64,000 bases of DNA from Arthrobacter sp. C9C5. GTDB lineage: Bacteria; Actinomycetota; Actinomycetes; Actinomycetales; Micrococcaceae. A program made the translations under genes and the position numbers. The stretch is taken from NCBI RefSeq assembly GCF_013359735.1, contig NZ_JABFMX010000008.1, positions 1 to 64,000 on the forward strand. The letters run 5' to 3'. This document shows positions 9,456-19,180 of the stretch, one piece after another. The notes under the pieces are model-generated. The model was not told where the DNA came from, searched no databases, and saw nothing but the letters and a program-made list of their open reading frames with translations. Every line of letters begins with the position of its first letter. The stretch's first letter is position 1.

Positions 9456-9633
9456 AAGGGCGGCAACCCAGTAAGGGTGCTGAGTATTCCTGCCGCGTGC
9501 TCTTGCCGGTGATTCCGGCCGGGCAGAAATAAGCCCGGCCCCGCCGTCGTTGGCACCAGTGTGCGCCTGCCGGAATCCGGCGCGCGCCAGATTCTCCAGA
9601 CACCCTGCTCCACTACGAAAGGCCGGCTTTTCC

Positions 9634-10623
9634 GTGACTGTTCCGCTTTCCATCCTTGACCTGGCAATCATCGGCAAGGGCCAGACGGCGGCGGAAAGCT
9701 TCGCCGGCAGCGTGGCCACGGCCCAGCGCGCCGAGGAACTGGGCTACCGCCGGATCTGGTACGCCGAGCACCACAACATGTCGTCCATCGCTTCCTCCGC
9801 GACGAGCGTGCTGATCGCCCACATCGCCGCGCATACCAAGAGCATCCGGCTCGGAGCCGGCGGCGTGATGCTGCCCAACCACGCGCCGCTGACCATCGCC
9901 GAGCAGTTCGGCACGCTCGAGACCCTGCACCCGGGGCGGATCGACCTCGGCCTGGGCCGGGCCCCCGGCAGCGACCAGAACACCATGCGCGCCCTGCGCC
10001 GCGACCCGATGAGCGCTGACAGCTTCCCGCAGGATGTCCTGGAACTGCAGGGCTACCTGACCGGCCCCACCCGCATCCCCGGTGTGGAGGCCACCCCCGG
10101 CAAGGGCACCAACGTGCCGCTCTACATCCTCGGTTCCTCGCTGTTCGGGGCGAAGCTGGCGGCGCAACTGGGCCTGCCCTACGCCTTCGCCTCGCACTTC
10201 GCCCCCAACGCCTTGCAGGACGCCGTGGCGCTCTACCGCCGTGAATTCCGGCCCTCCGCGCAGCTGGAGGCCCCGCATGTGATCGCCGGCGTCAACGTGA
10301 TCGCCGCGGACTCCGCCGCCGACGCGCAGGCAATGTTCCAGGCCACCAAACGGGCCAGGGTCTCGCTCTTCTTCGGCAACGGCCGCGTTTTCAGCGACGA
10401 CGAGGCGGATATGATCCTGGACTCGCCGCAGGGCCAGCACATGGCGCAGATGATGAAGTATTCCGCCGTGGGCACCCCGGGTGCCGTGCTGGAATACCTG
10501 GACGAATTCACGGCACACGCCGACGCCGACGAACTGATCGTCGCGCACCAGAGCGCCGGGGTGGAGGACAGGCTTCGTTCCGTCGAGCTCCTTGCGGAGG
10601 TCGCCGGGCTCGCCCGGGTCTGA
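9634..10623 (+). CDS. LLM class flavin-dependent oxidoreductase
   Basis: This 329-residue luciferase-like monooxygenase has a TIM barrel using reduced FMN or F420. Typical motifs are [43 protein letters not shown] and [29 protein letters not shown]. These match the MsnO8/group 1 luciferase-family oxidoreductases. I chose GTG at 9634 ([13 protein letters not shown]) because homologues begin here and GAAAGG lies upstream. The 178-base divergent region to the aldo/keto reductase presumably carries promoters for both. The substrate is unknown. Confidence 0.9.
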   Translation: MTVPLSILDLAIIGKGQTAAESFAGSVATAQRAEELGYRRIWYAEHHNMSSIASSATSVLIAHIAAHTKSIRLGAGGVMLPNHAPLTIAEQFGTLETLHPGRIDLGLGRAPGSDQNTMRALRRDPMSADSFPQDVLELQGYLTGPTRIPGVEATPGKGTNVPLYILGSSLFGAKLAAQLGLPYAFASHFAPNALQDAVALYRREFRPSAQLEAPHVIAGVNVIAADSAADAQAMFQATKRARVSLFFGNGRVFSDDEADMILDSPQGQHMAQMMKYSAVGTPGAVLEYLDEFTAHADADELIVAHQSAGVEDRLRSVELLAEVAGLARV

Positions 10624-10680
10624 CGCGACTGGCGGCCTGCGCGACCGGGCCGGGTTGCCGGGGCGGGTAGCCGCAGCGGC

Positions 10681-11850
10681 CTAGGGTTCGCGGCGGGCGC
10701 CCCCGGCTGCCGTGACGGGAAAGATGTTCGGTGCGATGAATCCCGCCCGGGCGAAGGCCTGGGCAACTCCCTCGGCGACCGTTCCGGCGTCGGCGTCGCG
10801 GACCAGTGCGATGGCGGCGCCGCCAAAGCCGCCGCCGGTCATGCGCGCGCCGATGGCGCCCAGTTGCTGGGCGCTGGACACGGCGAGGTCCAACTCGGGG
10901 GTGGAGATCTCGAAGTCGTCCCGCATGGACAAATGCGAGGCGTCGAGGAACGCGCCGATGGCGCCCGGGCCTTCCGCCTGCAGCGCGGCAACAGTGTCCA
11001 GGACCCGCTGGTTTTCGGTGATGACGTGCCGGACGCGGCGGAAGGTCTCCGGATCCAGCACGGCAGCGGCGCGCGGCAAGTCCTTTGGCCCGAGGTCCCG
11101 CAGGGCATCTACGCCCAGGGCCCGGGCGCCCGCCTCGCAGGCGCGGCGGCGGCTGGCGTAGCCGCCGTCGGCGTGGGAGTGGCTGGTGCGGGTGTCGATC
11201 ACGAGCAGGGACAAGCTGCCGCGGGCGAAACCGAGCGGGACCGCTTCGGTCTGCAGGCTGCGGCAGTCGAGCAGGATGCCGTGGTCCGGCTCGCCCAACA
11301 GGGACGCCGACTGGTCCATGATTCCGGTGGGCGCCCCAACCACCCCGTTTTCGGCCAGCTGGCCGATCCGGGCCAGTTCCGGCCGCTCCAGCCCCAGCCC
11401 CCACAGCTCGTTCAGGGCAAGGGCCACGGCGCACTCAAGGGCGGCCGACGACGATAAGCCTGCCCCGGCCGGCACATCCGAACTAAGCGCAAGGTCAAGG
11501 CCGGGAAGTGAATCGGCCGGTCCTCGCTCGGCCGCGGCGCGGGACATGGCCCAGGCCACCCCCAAGGGGTAGGCGGCCCAGCCCTGCAGGTTTTCCGGCG
11601 TCAGCGCCTCGAAGTCGAGCTCCACGACGCCAGGGAAGGATTCGCTCGTGACACGGAGCAGCCGGTCTGTGCGGAGGCCGGCCGCCACGGCGGTCCGCAT
11701 TCCTATGGCGAGGGGGAAGGCGAAGCCGTCGTTGTAGTCGGTGTGTTCGCCGATGAGGTTGACGCGGCCAGGAGCGGACCACAGGCCCTCCGGTGCGTAA
11801 CCGAACTGGCTTGTGAAGAAGGCGCGGCCGCGCTGGGCAAGGTCGGTCAT
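10681..11850 (-). CDS. galK: Galactokinase
   Basis: This 389-residue GHMP kinase phosphorylates alpha-D-galactose to galactose 1-phosphate in the Leloir pathway. It has the galactokinase signature GRVNLIGEHTDYNDGFAFP near residue 27, the ATP-binding PAGAGLSSSAALECA and the C-terminal GHMP motif MTGGGFGGAAIAL. Length is normal. The ATG overlaps the galT stop by 4 bases, indicating translational coupling. It is the last gene of the galactoside operon that begins with the binding protein at 21489. Confidence 0.97.
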   Translation of the reverse strand: MTDLAQRGRAFFTSQFGYAPEGLWSAPGRVNLIGEHTDYNDGFAFPLAIGMRTAVAAGLRTDRLLRVTSESFPGVVELDFEALTPENLQGWAAYPLGVAWAMSRAAAERGPADSLPGLDLALSSDVPAGAGLSSSAALECAVALALNELWGLGLERPELARIGQLAENGVVGAPTGIMDQSASLLGEPDHGILLDCRSLQTEAVPLGFARGSLSLLVIDTRTSHSHADGGYASRRRACEAGARALGVDALRDLGPKDLPRAAAVLDPETFRRVRHVITENQRVLDTVAALQAEGPGAIGAFLDASHLSMRDDFEISTPELDLAVSSAQQLGAIGARMTGGGFGGAAIALVRDADAGTVAEGVAQAFARAGFIAPNIFPVTAAGGARREP

Positions 11851-12980
11851 GGCTGTGCTGTGGCTTTCTGGTCGATGTCTACCTTGTCGATGGCCGCCCG
11901 CAGCCGCGCGGCCGCGGTCTCGGGCGGAATGTCGGCGATGAATGCCCCCATGGCCGCTTCGGAGCCGGCCAGGTACTTGAGTTTGTTTTCCTCCCGCCGG
12001 GGCGAGGTCAGCTGCAGCATCAGCCGGACATCCTCCCGGTGGGAGTGCACGGGTGCCTGGTGCCAGGCCGAAATGTAGGGCGTGGGGGTGTCGTAGAGGG
12101 CGTCGACACCCCGGAGGAGCCGGCTGTAGAGCCGGGAGAATTCGTCGCGTTCATCGTCAGTCGTTGCAGCGAGGTCCGGGACGTGCCGGTGCGGCAGCAT
12201 ATGCACCTCTAGGGGCCACCGCGCGGCGAACGGGACAAACGCCGTCCAATGCTCGCCACGGAGCAGTACCCGGTCTGATTTCTGCTCGAAGCTGAGGATG
12301 TCCTCGAACAGGTTGCCGCCGTAGTCCTCAATGGTGCGGATCAGTTGGGCCGTGCGCGGGGTGATGTACGGGTAGGCGTAGATCTGCCCGTGCGGGTGGT
12401 GCAGGGTCACGCCGATTGCCTCTCCCCGGTTTTCGAACGGAAAAACCTGTTCGACGCCGGGCAACGCTGACAGTGCGGCCGTCCGATCCGCCCAGGCCTC
12501 CACCACGGTGCGCATCCGCGACAGCGAAAGCCGCGCGAGGGACCCGGTGTGTTCGGGGGAGAAGCACACCACTTCGCACCGGCCCACGGACTGACGGCTC
12601 CGGCCCAGCCCCACCCGGACAAGGTCCGCAAGGCCCTCGGGTGCGTCCGGTCCGGACAGTGCGGGCCCGAAGGACGGGGACTTGTTCTCGAAGACGGCCA
12701 CGTCGTAGAGGCTCGGAATCTCCGAGGGGTTCTCCGGGGACGCCGGCGCCAGCGGGTCCAGATGCGACGGCGGCAGCACCACGCGGTTCTGCCGGGCTGC
12801 GGCGATCGAAATCCATTCGCCGGTGAGGACATCCTGGCGCATGGTTGCGGTGAGCGGCCGTGCTGCCGGTTCGCGAAGGTCCGGTCCGCGCTCGGGGTCG
12901 AGCGTGGTGTCGGCGTCGTCGAAGTAGATCAGGTCCCGTCCGTCGGAGAGCCGGTAGGCGCGCTTGGTGATCTGGCCCAT
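11847..12980 (-). CDS. galT: Galactose-1-phosphate uridylyltransferase
   Basis: This 377-residue HIT-superfamily enzyme transfers UMP from UDP-glucose to galactose 1-phosphate. The active site is in [15 protein letters not shown], where the second His of HPH is the nucleophile. The C-terminal [11 protein letters not shown] and [11 protein letters not shown] supply further conserved histidines. The ATG is one base beyond the stop of the alpha-galactosidase gene, with AAGGA 9 bases upstream inside that gene. It overlaps galK by 4 bases. No UDP-galactose 4-epimerase gene is in the window, so galE must be elsewhere. Confidence 0.97.
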   Translation of the reverse strand: MGQITKRAYRLSDGRDLIYFDDADTTLDPERGPDLREPAARPLTATMRQDVLTGEWISIAAARQNRVVLPPSHLDPLAPASPENPSEIPSLYDVAVFENKSPSFGPALSGPDAPEGLADLVRVGLGRSRQSVGRCEVVCFSPEHTGSLARLSLSRMRTVVEAWADRTAALSALPGVEQVFPFENRGEAIGVTLHHPHGQIYAYPYITPRTAQLIRTIEDYGGNLFEDILSFEQKSDRVLLRGEHWTAFVPFAARWPLEVHMLPHRHVPDLAATTDDERDEFSRLYSRLLRGVDALYDTPTPYISAWHQAPVHSHREDVRLMLQLTSPRREENKLKYLAGSEAAMGAFIADIPPETAAARLRAAIDKVDIDQKATAQP

Positions 12981-12981
12981 G

Positions 12982-15225
12982 CTAGGAGTTCCTTACGGGC
13001 TGGCCGCCGTTGGCGGGGTCGTCCGCGCGGCGGACTGCGAGGAGGACGCCGTGCTCGGGGTTGAGCACCGGCATCGGCAGGCCGGACATTGCCAGGAACT
13101 GGCCGCTGGCCTCGATGCCGGTGCCGAGCCAGGGCGGCGGCGTGGTTTGGATGAACGCGTGGGAGTCATCCGGATCCGGGTAGACGGCCTCCACCCGGTA
13201 CCGGCTGCCGGGCTGCAAGCCCGGCAGGCAGACTCGCCCCGGCACTTCGGCAAACGAAGTCGCCGTGGAGACCAGGGCGTACAGCGCTTCGCTGCCGTCG
13301 TGCGCGACGACGCCGTGCAGCCTCAGGGCAGGATCGGGTTCGTCCGCCCGCACCATCCGGCCGGTGTGCAGCAGGGAACGGTGCTCCTTGTACAGGGCTA
13401 TCGCGTGGGCGAGCTCCGTGTGCTCGGCGGGTTCGAGCCCACGGACATCCCACTCGAGGCCGAAGTGGCCGAACAGTGCGGTGATGGCGCGGAACGAAAG
13501 GTCGTGGGTGCGGGCCGTGGTGTGGCTCGTGGTGGGCCCGATGTGCGACCCGACCAGCTCCGGCGGCACCACCATCCCGGTCCAGCGCTGGATGGTCTGG
13601 CGTTCCAGGGCATCGTTGCAGTCCGAACCCCAGACGCGGTCCGTGCGTTCCAGGATGCCGAGATCCACCCGGGCGCCGCCCGAGGAGCAGCTCTCGATTT
13701 CGACGCCGGGGTGGGCGGCGCGCAGCGCGTCCAGGAGCCGGTAGACGGCCATGGTCTGGGCGTGGACGGAGGGCCGGCCGGCGTGTCCCATCTCGGTCAG
13801 GTCCCGGTTCTGGTCCCACTTGAGGTAGCTGATCCGGTTCTCCCGCAGGAGGGCATCGAGCCGGTCGTAGATGTACTGCCACGCCTCCGGGTTGACCAGA
13901 TCGAGGACCTGCTGGTGCCGCCAGCGCTCCGGCAGCCGCGCGCCGCCCGACGCGCCCGTTCCCGGGTGCAGGGCCGGCCCGGCGATCCAGTCCGGATGCG
14001 CGCGGACCAAGTCCGAGTCCTCGTTGACCATTTCCGGTTCCACCCAGAGCCCGAACTCCATGCCGTGGCCTGTCACTGCGTCGATCAGCGGCGTCAGGCC
14101 TTCGGGCCAGAGCTGTTCGTCAACGTACCAGTCGCCCAGGCCGGCGGTGTCGCTGCGGCGGCCGCGGAACCAGCCGTCATCCAGCACGTAGCGTTCCACG
14201 CCGAGGCTGGCTGCAGCGTCGGCCAACTCCAGCAGCGCCGGCAGCCGATGGTCGAAGTAGACCGCCTCCCAGACGTTCAGGACCACTGGCCGGGGCTTGC
14301 CCGAGGCCACGCCCGGGTGGTGCGGCCGGGCGCGGAACCATGCGTAGAAGGCCTCGCTGATGCCATCGAGCCCGGCGCCGGAGTAGGCGGCGAAGAGCCA
14401 GGGCGTGTCATAGCGCTCCGCGGATGCCAGCGTGACCTCAGCGGAGCCGAGCAACTCGGATGCGCCGATCACGGTCCGGCCGTCGCCGGCCGTGTCGACG
14501 AAGCTTTCGTGGTTCCCGCTCCAGCCAAGGTGGACAGCCCACACGTGCCCGTGCCCGTACCCGAAACCGCCGGTGCCGGCCGCCAGCAGCAGCGAGGCAT
14601 CGTGGCCGGTCCTGCCGTGGCGGCCGGAGCGCACCCAGGTGCCCTGGTGCAGCGGGAGGCGCTGGGGGTGGGATTCCCGGCACCAGCGGCCGGTCAAATC
14701 CAGGATTTCCGTGGCGGCGCGGCCCACCGGCAACACCGCCGCGAGTTCTTCGACGGTGTACTCATCCGGTCCGTCGTTTGTCAGGTGGTGGCGCAACTGA
14801 AGCAGGCCGCCTTCGTTGAGACGGATCTCGGTCTGGATTGTGATGCCGGCAGCAGGGTCGATCTGGGTGATGACGGCGGAGCCGGCGTCGTTCACGTCGG
14901 CTGACGCCAGACGCAGGCGGGGCGAGAATGCCCGGCCGTTGCGGTGGCCGCGGAGGCCGGGACGCCCGCGCCAGCCCGAGGACGCCTGCGGTACCAGCCC
15001 CAGCGTGACCGGGGTGTCCAGCGCCGAGTGCGGGACGGGGTCACGCAGCAGGGAAAGATCCGGCAGGTTCGGCCCAAGGTCGGCGCCGAAATGCAGCAGG
15101 GCCGGTTCGCCGGTGCTGAAGTCGATCAGCAACGCCGTGCCGGAGCGCCGCAGGTAAAGCGGCGCCGGGGGCGTGGCGGTGCCTGCCTCGGGATCCGCGG
15201 CAAGGTCTAGGTCCGGGTTGTGCAC
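12982..15225 (-). CDS. Alpha-galactosidase, GH36
   Basis: This 747-residue glycoside hydrolase removes alpha-linked galactose, as in melibiose or raffinose. It has an N-terminal beta-sandwich, a central barrel and a C-terminal beta domain. The nucleophile is D471 in SYLKWDQNRDL; the acid/base is the Asp of VWGSDCNDALER, after ESCSSGGARVDLG. EPEMVNEDSDL is another hallmark. No signal peptide is present, so it acts in the cytoplasm on imported sugars. The GTG start at 15225 has AGGAG 5 bases upstream. It lies between the DeoR regulator and galT in the operon. Confidence 0.95.
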   Translation of the reverse strand: MHNPDLDLAADPEAGTATPPAPLYLRRSGTALLIDFSTGEPALLHFGADLGPNLPDLSLLRDPVPHSALDTPVTLGLVPQASSGWRGRPGLRGHRNGRAFSPRLRLASADVNDAGSAVITQIDPAAGITIQTEIRLNEGGLLQLRHHLTNDGPDEYTVEELAAVLPVGRAATEILDLTGRWCRESHPQRLPLHQGTWVRSGRHGRTGHDASLLLAAGTGGFGYGHGHVWAVHLGWSGNHESFVDTAGDGRTVIGASELLGSAEVTLASAERYDTPWLFAAYSGAGLDGISEAFYAWFRARPHHPGVASGKPRPVVLNVWEAVYFDHRLPALLELADAAASLGVERYVLDDGWFRGRRSDTAGLGDWYVDEQLWPEGLTPLIDAVTGHGMEFGLWVEPEMVNEDSDLVRAHPDWIAGPALHPGTGASGGARLPERWRHQQVLDLVNPEAWQYIYDRLDALLRENRISYLKWDQNRDLTEMGHAGRPSVHAQTMAVYRLLDALRAAHPGVEIESCSSGGARVDLGILERTDRVWGSDCNDALERQTIQRWTGMVVPPELVGSHIGPTTSHTTARTHDLSFRAITALFGHFGLEWDVRGLEPAEHTELAHAIALYKEHRSLLHTGRMVRADEPDPALRLHGVVAHDGSEALYALVSTATSFAEVPGRVCLPGLQPGSRYRVEAVYPDPDDSHAFIQTTPPPWLGTGIEASGQFLAMSGLPMPVLNPEHGVLLAVRRADDPANGGQPVRNS

Positions 15226-15278
15226 TGCAGCTCCTGGCGTTGTCAGGTTGGATGTGGGTCGTAGTGGGCCGGGGTGGG

Positions 15279-16076
15279 TCAGCCGGCCGCGGCACCGGCC
15301 GCGGCTCCGGTGGGGGCCAGGCGCAGCCGGCCGACGCGTTCGCCTAGGACTCGCCTGGCTTCGCTGCCCAGCCGGTCGTCGCTGATGAGTTCGTCTGCGT
15401 CCTCAAGCGCCGCGATCGTGCTGATGCCCAGCGTTCCCCACTTGGTGTGGTCGGCGAGGACCACCACCCGGCGGGCCGCGGCCACGAACGCCCGGTCGGT
15501 TTCGGCCTCGAGCACGTTCGGTGTGGTGAAACCGGCGTCGGCGTCGACGCCGTGGACGCCCAGGAAGAGCACGTCCAGATGAAGCTGCTTGAGCGAGGAC
15601 GTAGCCAGGGGTCCCACCAGTGCATCGGACGGGGTGCGCTCGCCGCCGGTCAGAATCACCGTGGATGATGAGGAGCTTTGGTGGAAGACGTCCGCAATCC
15701 GCACCGAGTTGGTGACCACGGTGATTCGTGGACCGGTCGACAGCAGTTGGGCCAGCGCCCAGGTGGTGGTCCCCGCGCTCAGACCCACCGCCATGCCCTC
15801 GCGCACCTGGGCGGCCGCCTCGTGTGCGATGGCCATCTTCTCGTCCTTGAGCTGGGTTACTTTCAGCTCGAAGCCAGGTTCGTGCGTGCTGGCGCCGCCC
15901 GGCAGCTTGGCCCCGCCGTGGATCTTCTCCACCGCGCCGGCGGCATCGAGCGCGTCGATGTCCCGGCGCACCGTCATCAGCGAGACGCCCAGCATCCTGG
16001 CGAGGTCCGCGACACGGACAATCCGTTCACGTTGGACCTCGGCGAGGATGGCTGAGTGGCGGGCTGCGGCGAGCAT
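15279..16076 (-). CDS. DeoR/GlpR family transcriptional regulator
   Basis: This 265-residue protein has an N-terminal DeoR helix-turn-helix (about 5-58: RIVRVADLARMLGVSLMTVRRDIDAL, written here in parts VRVADLARMLG and SLMTVRRDIDAL). A phosphosugar-sensing DeoRC domain follows, with GLSAGTTTWALAQLL and TVVTNS. Such proteins usually repress sugar operons until a phosphorylated intermediate binds. Its position inside the galactoside operon suggests autoregulated control of that operon, perhaps by a galactose metabolite; this is inference. AAGGA lies about 7 bases before the ATG, in the short gap after the GH42 gene. Confidence 0.93.
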   Translation of the reverse strand: MLAAARHSAILAEVQRERIVRVADLARMLGVSLMTVRRDIDALDAAGAVEKIHGGAKLPGGASTHEPGFELKVTQLKDEKMAIAHEAAAQVREGMAVGLSAGTTTWALAQLLSTGPRITVVTNSVRIADVFHQSSSSSTVILTGGERTPSDALVGPLATSSLKQLHLDVLFLGVHGVDADAGFTTPNVLEAETDRAFVAAARRVVVLADHTKWGTLGISTIAALEDADELISDDRLGSEARRVLGERVGRLRLAPTGAAAGAAAG

Positions 16077-16085
16077 GTGGCGTCC

Positions 16086-18230
16086 TTAGAGGCTTGAGCG
16101 GCTTGGCTGTGCTGAGCCGCTGGATTGGTTGGAGTGGCTGGCGGCGGAGCCGACCAGCCGGGCGGCAGGCGACCGGACGACGGCGACCGCGCCGGCGGCG
16201 AGGCCGAGCCCGCCATCGATTTCAGTGCCCGTGAGAACGTCGACGCCTTCCAGCGGCAACCGGACGTCCCGCTCCCCGTGGTTGATGCAGAACGTCCAGT
16301 CGGTTGCGTCTTTGCTGCGCCGGGAGACCTCCACCTGGGCCGGCAGGTCGGGGACGAGGGGCTGCACGCCTGCGTCGGCGCAGACGAGTGTCAGCAGTTC
16401 ACCCAGTCCCTCGGGGGCCAGTGTGGTGGAGACGTAGTAGGAGCGGCCGCTGCCGGCGCGGTTGCGGGTCACGGCGGGGGAACCTGCGGCCGGCCCCTCG
16501 ACCACGGTCGCGAGGACCTCTGCGGTGGTGGCCTGTCCCAGTTCGTTCCAGCAGGAACCGGTGCCGAAGTTGTTGAGCCGGACGTCTTCTGCTGCACGCA
16601 GCGGGAAGAATTCTTCCATCCGGACGCCCAGCAGGTCGCTGAACGCTCCGGGGTAGCCGCCAAGCCTGATGTGGTCATTTTCGTCCACGATACCCGAGAA
16701 GTAGGTCACCACGAGGTGGCCGCCGGCGCGTACATAGGCGTCGAGGTTCGCTGCTCCGGAGTCGCTGACCAGGTACTGCATCGGCGCGACGACAAGCCGG
16801 TAGCCGGACAGGTCGTCTGTGCTCTGGCGGAAGTCCGTCGGGATGCCGGCACGGAAGAACGCATCGTGCCAGCGCCGGGTTTCGGCGATGTTGGAAGCGT
16901 CGACGCTCGGATGTGAGTCCAATTCCGAGGCCCAGCGGGCGTCGGTGTCGTGCAGGATGGCGACGTCCACCCGGCCGGATGCGCCGGTGACCACCGAGCC
17001 GCTGATTTCGGCGAGGCTGCGCAGCGCCTGGCCGAGCTGGACCACCTCACGCCAGACCTTCGTGTCCGTCCCGGCGTGCGGCAGCATCCCAGAGTGGAAC
17101 TTCTCCGCGCCGGCGCGCGAGGCCCGCCACTGGAAGAAGAGCGCGCCGTCGGCACCGCGGGCCACGTGCTGCATTGCGTTGCGCAGCATCTCCCCGGGCG
17201 CTTTGGCGATGTTGCGCGGCTGCCAGTTCACCGCTGAGGTGGAATGTTCCATCAGCAGCCACGGCCTGCCGTTGGCCCAGCCCCGGGTCAGGTCCGCCGT
17301 AGCGGCCAGTTCCTGGAAGTTCCGCTGGTCCTCGGCGATCAGGTAGTGGTCGTTGGAGACCACGTCCATCTCCTCGGACCAGCGCCAGTAGTCCACCGGC
17401 TGGTGAAGACCCATGTTGAAGCCCATGAAGTTCGTGGTGACCGGGTGCTTCGAGTGTGAGCGGATGATGGCCGCTTCGGCTTTGTAGCATTCGAGGAGTT
17501 CATCCGAGGAGTACCGCGCGAAATCGAGTTGCTGGGTGGGATTGACCCAGGTTCCGGAGGTCCGCGGCGGAAGGATCTCCTCCCAGCCCGAGTAGCGCTG
17601 GGACCAGAAGGCTGTGCCCCAGGCGGCATTGAGGCCCTCGAGGCTGCCGTACCGGCGTTCAAGCCAGCGCCGGAAGCCGGCGGCGGCGGCGTCGGAGAAG
17701 TCCGGCTGGTTGTGGCACCCGTATTCATTGTGGATGTGCCACATGACGACTGCCGGATGGTCCTTGTAGCGGCTGGCGATCTGCTCGGTAAGCGCCGCGG
17801 CCGCGCGTCGGTAATCGGGACTGGAGGCAGCGAAAGCCTGCCGTGAACCGTAGCTGTGCCGGACGCCGTCGGCGGTGACCGGAAGCGACTCCGGGTACTT
17901 GTGGCTGAACCAGGGTGGCGGCGAAGCCGTGGCGTTGGCCAGATCAACCCTGATGCCGTTGGCGTGGAGCAGATCCAGGACCCGGTCCAGCCAGCCGAAC
18001 TCGTAGACCCCTTCCGAAGGTTCCAGCAGCGACCAGCTGAAGATGCCGACGCTGACCAGATTGACGCCGGCCTCGTTCATCAGCCGGACGTCTTCTTCCC
18101 AGGTCTCCTCGGGCCATTGCTCGGGGTTGTAGTCGCCGCCGAAGCCCAGCATCGGAGATCCCTCGGAACCGAGGCGTGCGGTGATGTAGTCCATGGCGGG
18201 GTTGGTGTGGTGGTTGGCGGTGTTGTCCAC
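16086..18230 (-). CDS. Beta-galactosidase, GH42
   Basis: This 714-residue GH42 enzyme cleaves beta-galactosides. The acid/base is E169 in WHIHNEYGCHNQ and the nucleophile is E328 in LLMEHSTSAVNW. GGDYNPEQWPEETW near the N-terminus is the usual family start. The trimerisation domain (YRLVVAPMQYLV) and C-terminal beta domain are present. I choose GTG at 18230 because AAAGGA lies 5 bases upstream and it follows the permease stop by 2 bases. ATG at 18194 (MDYITARLG) is the alternative. There is no signal peptide, so substrate must be imported by the upstream ABC genes. Confidence 0.94.
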   Translation of the reverse strand: MDNTANHHTNPAMDYITARLGSEGSPMLGFGGDYNPEQWPEETWEEDVRLMNEAGVNLVSVGIFSWSLLEPSEGVYEFGWLDRVLDLLHANGIRVDLANATASPPPWFSHKYPESLPVTADGVRHSYGSRQAFAASSPDYRRAAAALTEQIASRYKDHPAVVMWHIHNEYGCHNQPDFSDAAAAGFRRWLERRYGSLEGLNAAWGTAFWSQRYSGWEEILPPRTSGTWVNPTQQLDFARYSSDELLECYKAEAAIIRSHSKHPVTTNFMGFNMGLHQPVDYWRWSEEMDVVSNDHYLIAEDQRNFQELAATADLTRGWANGRPWLLMEHSTSAVNWQPRNIAKAPGEMLRNAMQHVARGADGALFFQWRASRAGAEKFHSGMLPHAGTDTKVWREVVQLGQALRSLAEISGSVVTGASGRVDVAILHDTDARWASELDSHPSVDASNIAETRRWHDAFFRAGIPTDFRQSTDDLSGYRLVVAPMQYLVSDSGAANLDAYVRAGGHLVVTYFSGIVDENDHIRLGGYPGAFSDLLGVRMEEFFPLRAAEDVRLNNFGTGSCWNELGQATTAEVLATVVEGPAAGSPAVTRNRAGSGRSYYVSTTLAPEGLGELLTLVCADAGVQPLVPDLPAQVEVSRRSKDATDWTFCINHGERDVRLPLEGVDVLTGTEIDGGLGLAAGAVAVVRSPAARLVGSAASHSNQSSGSAQPSRSSL

Positions 18231-18232
18231 AA

Positions 18233-19180
18233 TTATCCTTTGCTGGAGCCGAGCGTCAGGCCGGCTACGAAGTGCCGCTGGAGCAGGAGATAGATCACCA
18301 GGGCGGGGATGGCCGTGATCATGGCGCCCGCGGCGATCAGGTTGTAGTTGGAGAGGAACTGGCCCTGGAGGTTGTTGACGGCCGTGGTCAGCGGGAGGCG
18401 GTCTCCGCTTTGCAGGAAGAGCAACGGCCAGAAGAAGTCGTTGTAGATGAAGATGACTTCCAGCGTGCCCATCGCGGCCAGCGCGGGGCGGCACAGCGGC
18501 AGGATGATGTCCCAGTACTGGCGCCAGATCCCGGCTCCGTCAACGAGAGCAGCCTCCGTGAGTTCGGGGGAGAGTGCCTTCATGTAGTTCGACAGAACGA
18601 AGGTCACGAAGCCGATCTGGAACGCGGTGTCCACGGCGATCACGCTGATGTAGGTGTTGAGCAGGCTCCCGGAATCGCTGACGCTGTAGGGCAGCGGCAA
18701 AAGTTTGAACATTTCGAACAGGGGCGCGGCGAGAACCTGGGGCGGGAGGAGGTTGCCGGCCGTAAACATGATCAGCAGCGTGACGTTGAACTTCCAGCTG
18801 ACCCGGCTCACTGCGAACGCCATCATGGAAGCGAAGAAGAGCACCAGGATGACCGAGGGGATGGTGATCAGGGCGGAGTTCCAGGCGTACTGGGCAAAGC
18901 CGCCCTGCGTCCAAGCCTGGCTGAAGTTGTCGAAGTTGAAGGATCCCTCGAAGCTGAAGTAGCCGTACTTGTCCGTGTCCGCCTTGGGCCGCAGAGCCGT
19001 GAAGATGGTCCACACCAAGGGGATAAGCCACATGATGGCGAGCACCGTGAGGAAAAGGTGGATGCCGTAGTGGCGCTTGCCGCGTTTCGCGTTGACCGGC
19101 TGGCGGGAGCCTATGCCGGCGCTCCGCCTGGCAGCCGAGTTACTCGTTGCGGGCGCATCCGTGGGCTGTGCGATGCTCAT
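18233..19180 (-). CDS. Sugar ABC transporter permease, MalG type
   Basis: This 315-residue inner-membrane permease of the CUT1 family has about six transmembrane helices. Its EAA loop, EAALVDGAGIWRQYWDIILP, contacts the ATPase. The start overlaps the stop of the other permease by 4 bases. No ATPase gene is in the operon; CUT1 systems in actinobacteria often use a shared MsiK-type ATPase encoded elsewhere. The galactoside specificity is inferred from the neighbouring enzymes. Confidence 0.94.
   Translation of the reverse strand: MSIAQPTDAPATSNSAARRSAGIGSRQPVNAKRGKRHYGIHLFLTVLAIMWLIPLVWTIFTALRPKADTDKYGYFSFEGSFNFDNFSQAWTQGGFAQYAWNSALITIPSVILVLFFASMMAFAVSRVSWKFNVTLLIMFTAGNLLPPQVLAAPLFEMFKLLPLPYSVSDSGSLLNTYISVIAVDTAFQIGFVTFVLSNYMKALSPELTEAALVDGAGIWRQYWDIILPLCRPALAAMGTLEVIFIYNDFFWPLLFLQSGDRLPLTTAVNNLQGQFLSNYNLIAAGAMITAIPALVIYLLLQRHFVAGLTLGSSKG

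Noticed and set aside
8586..9719. Longer start for the aldo/keto reductase at 9719
   Set aside because: The extra 88 residues run through the divergent promoter region and overlap the oppositely oriented oxidoreductase start; the family begins at about 9455.
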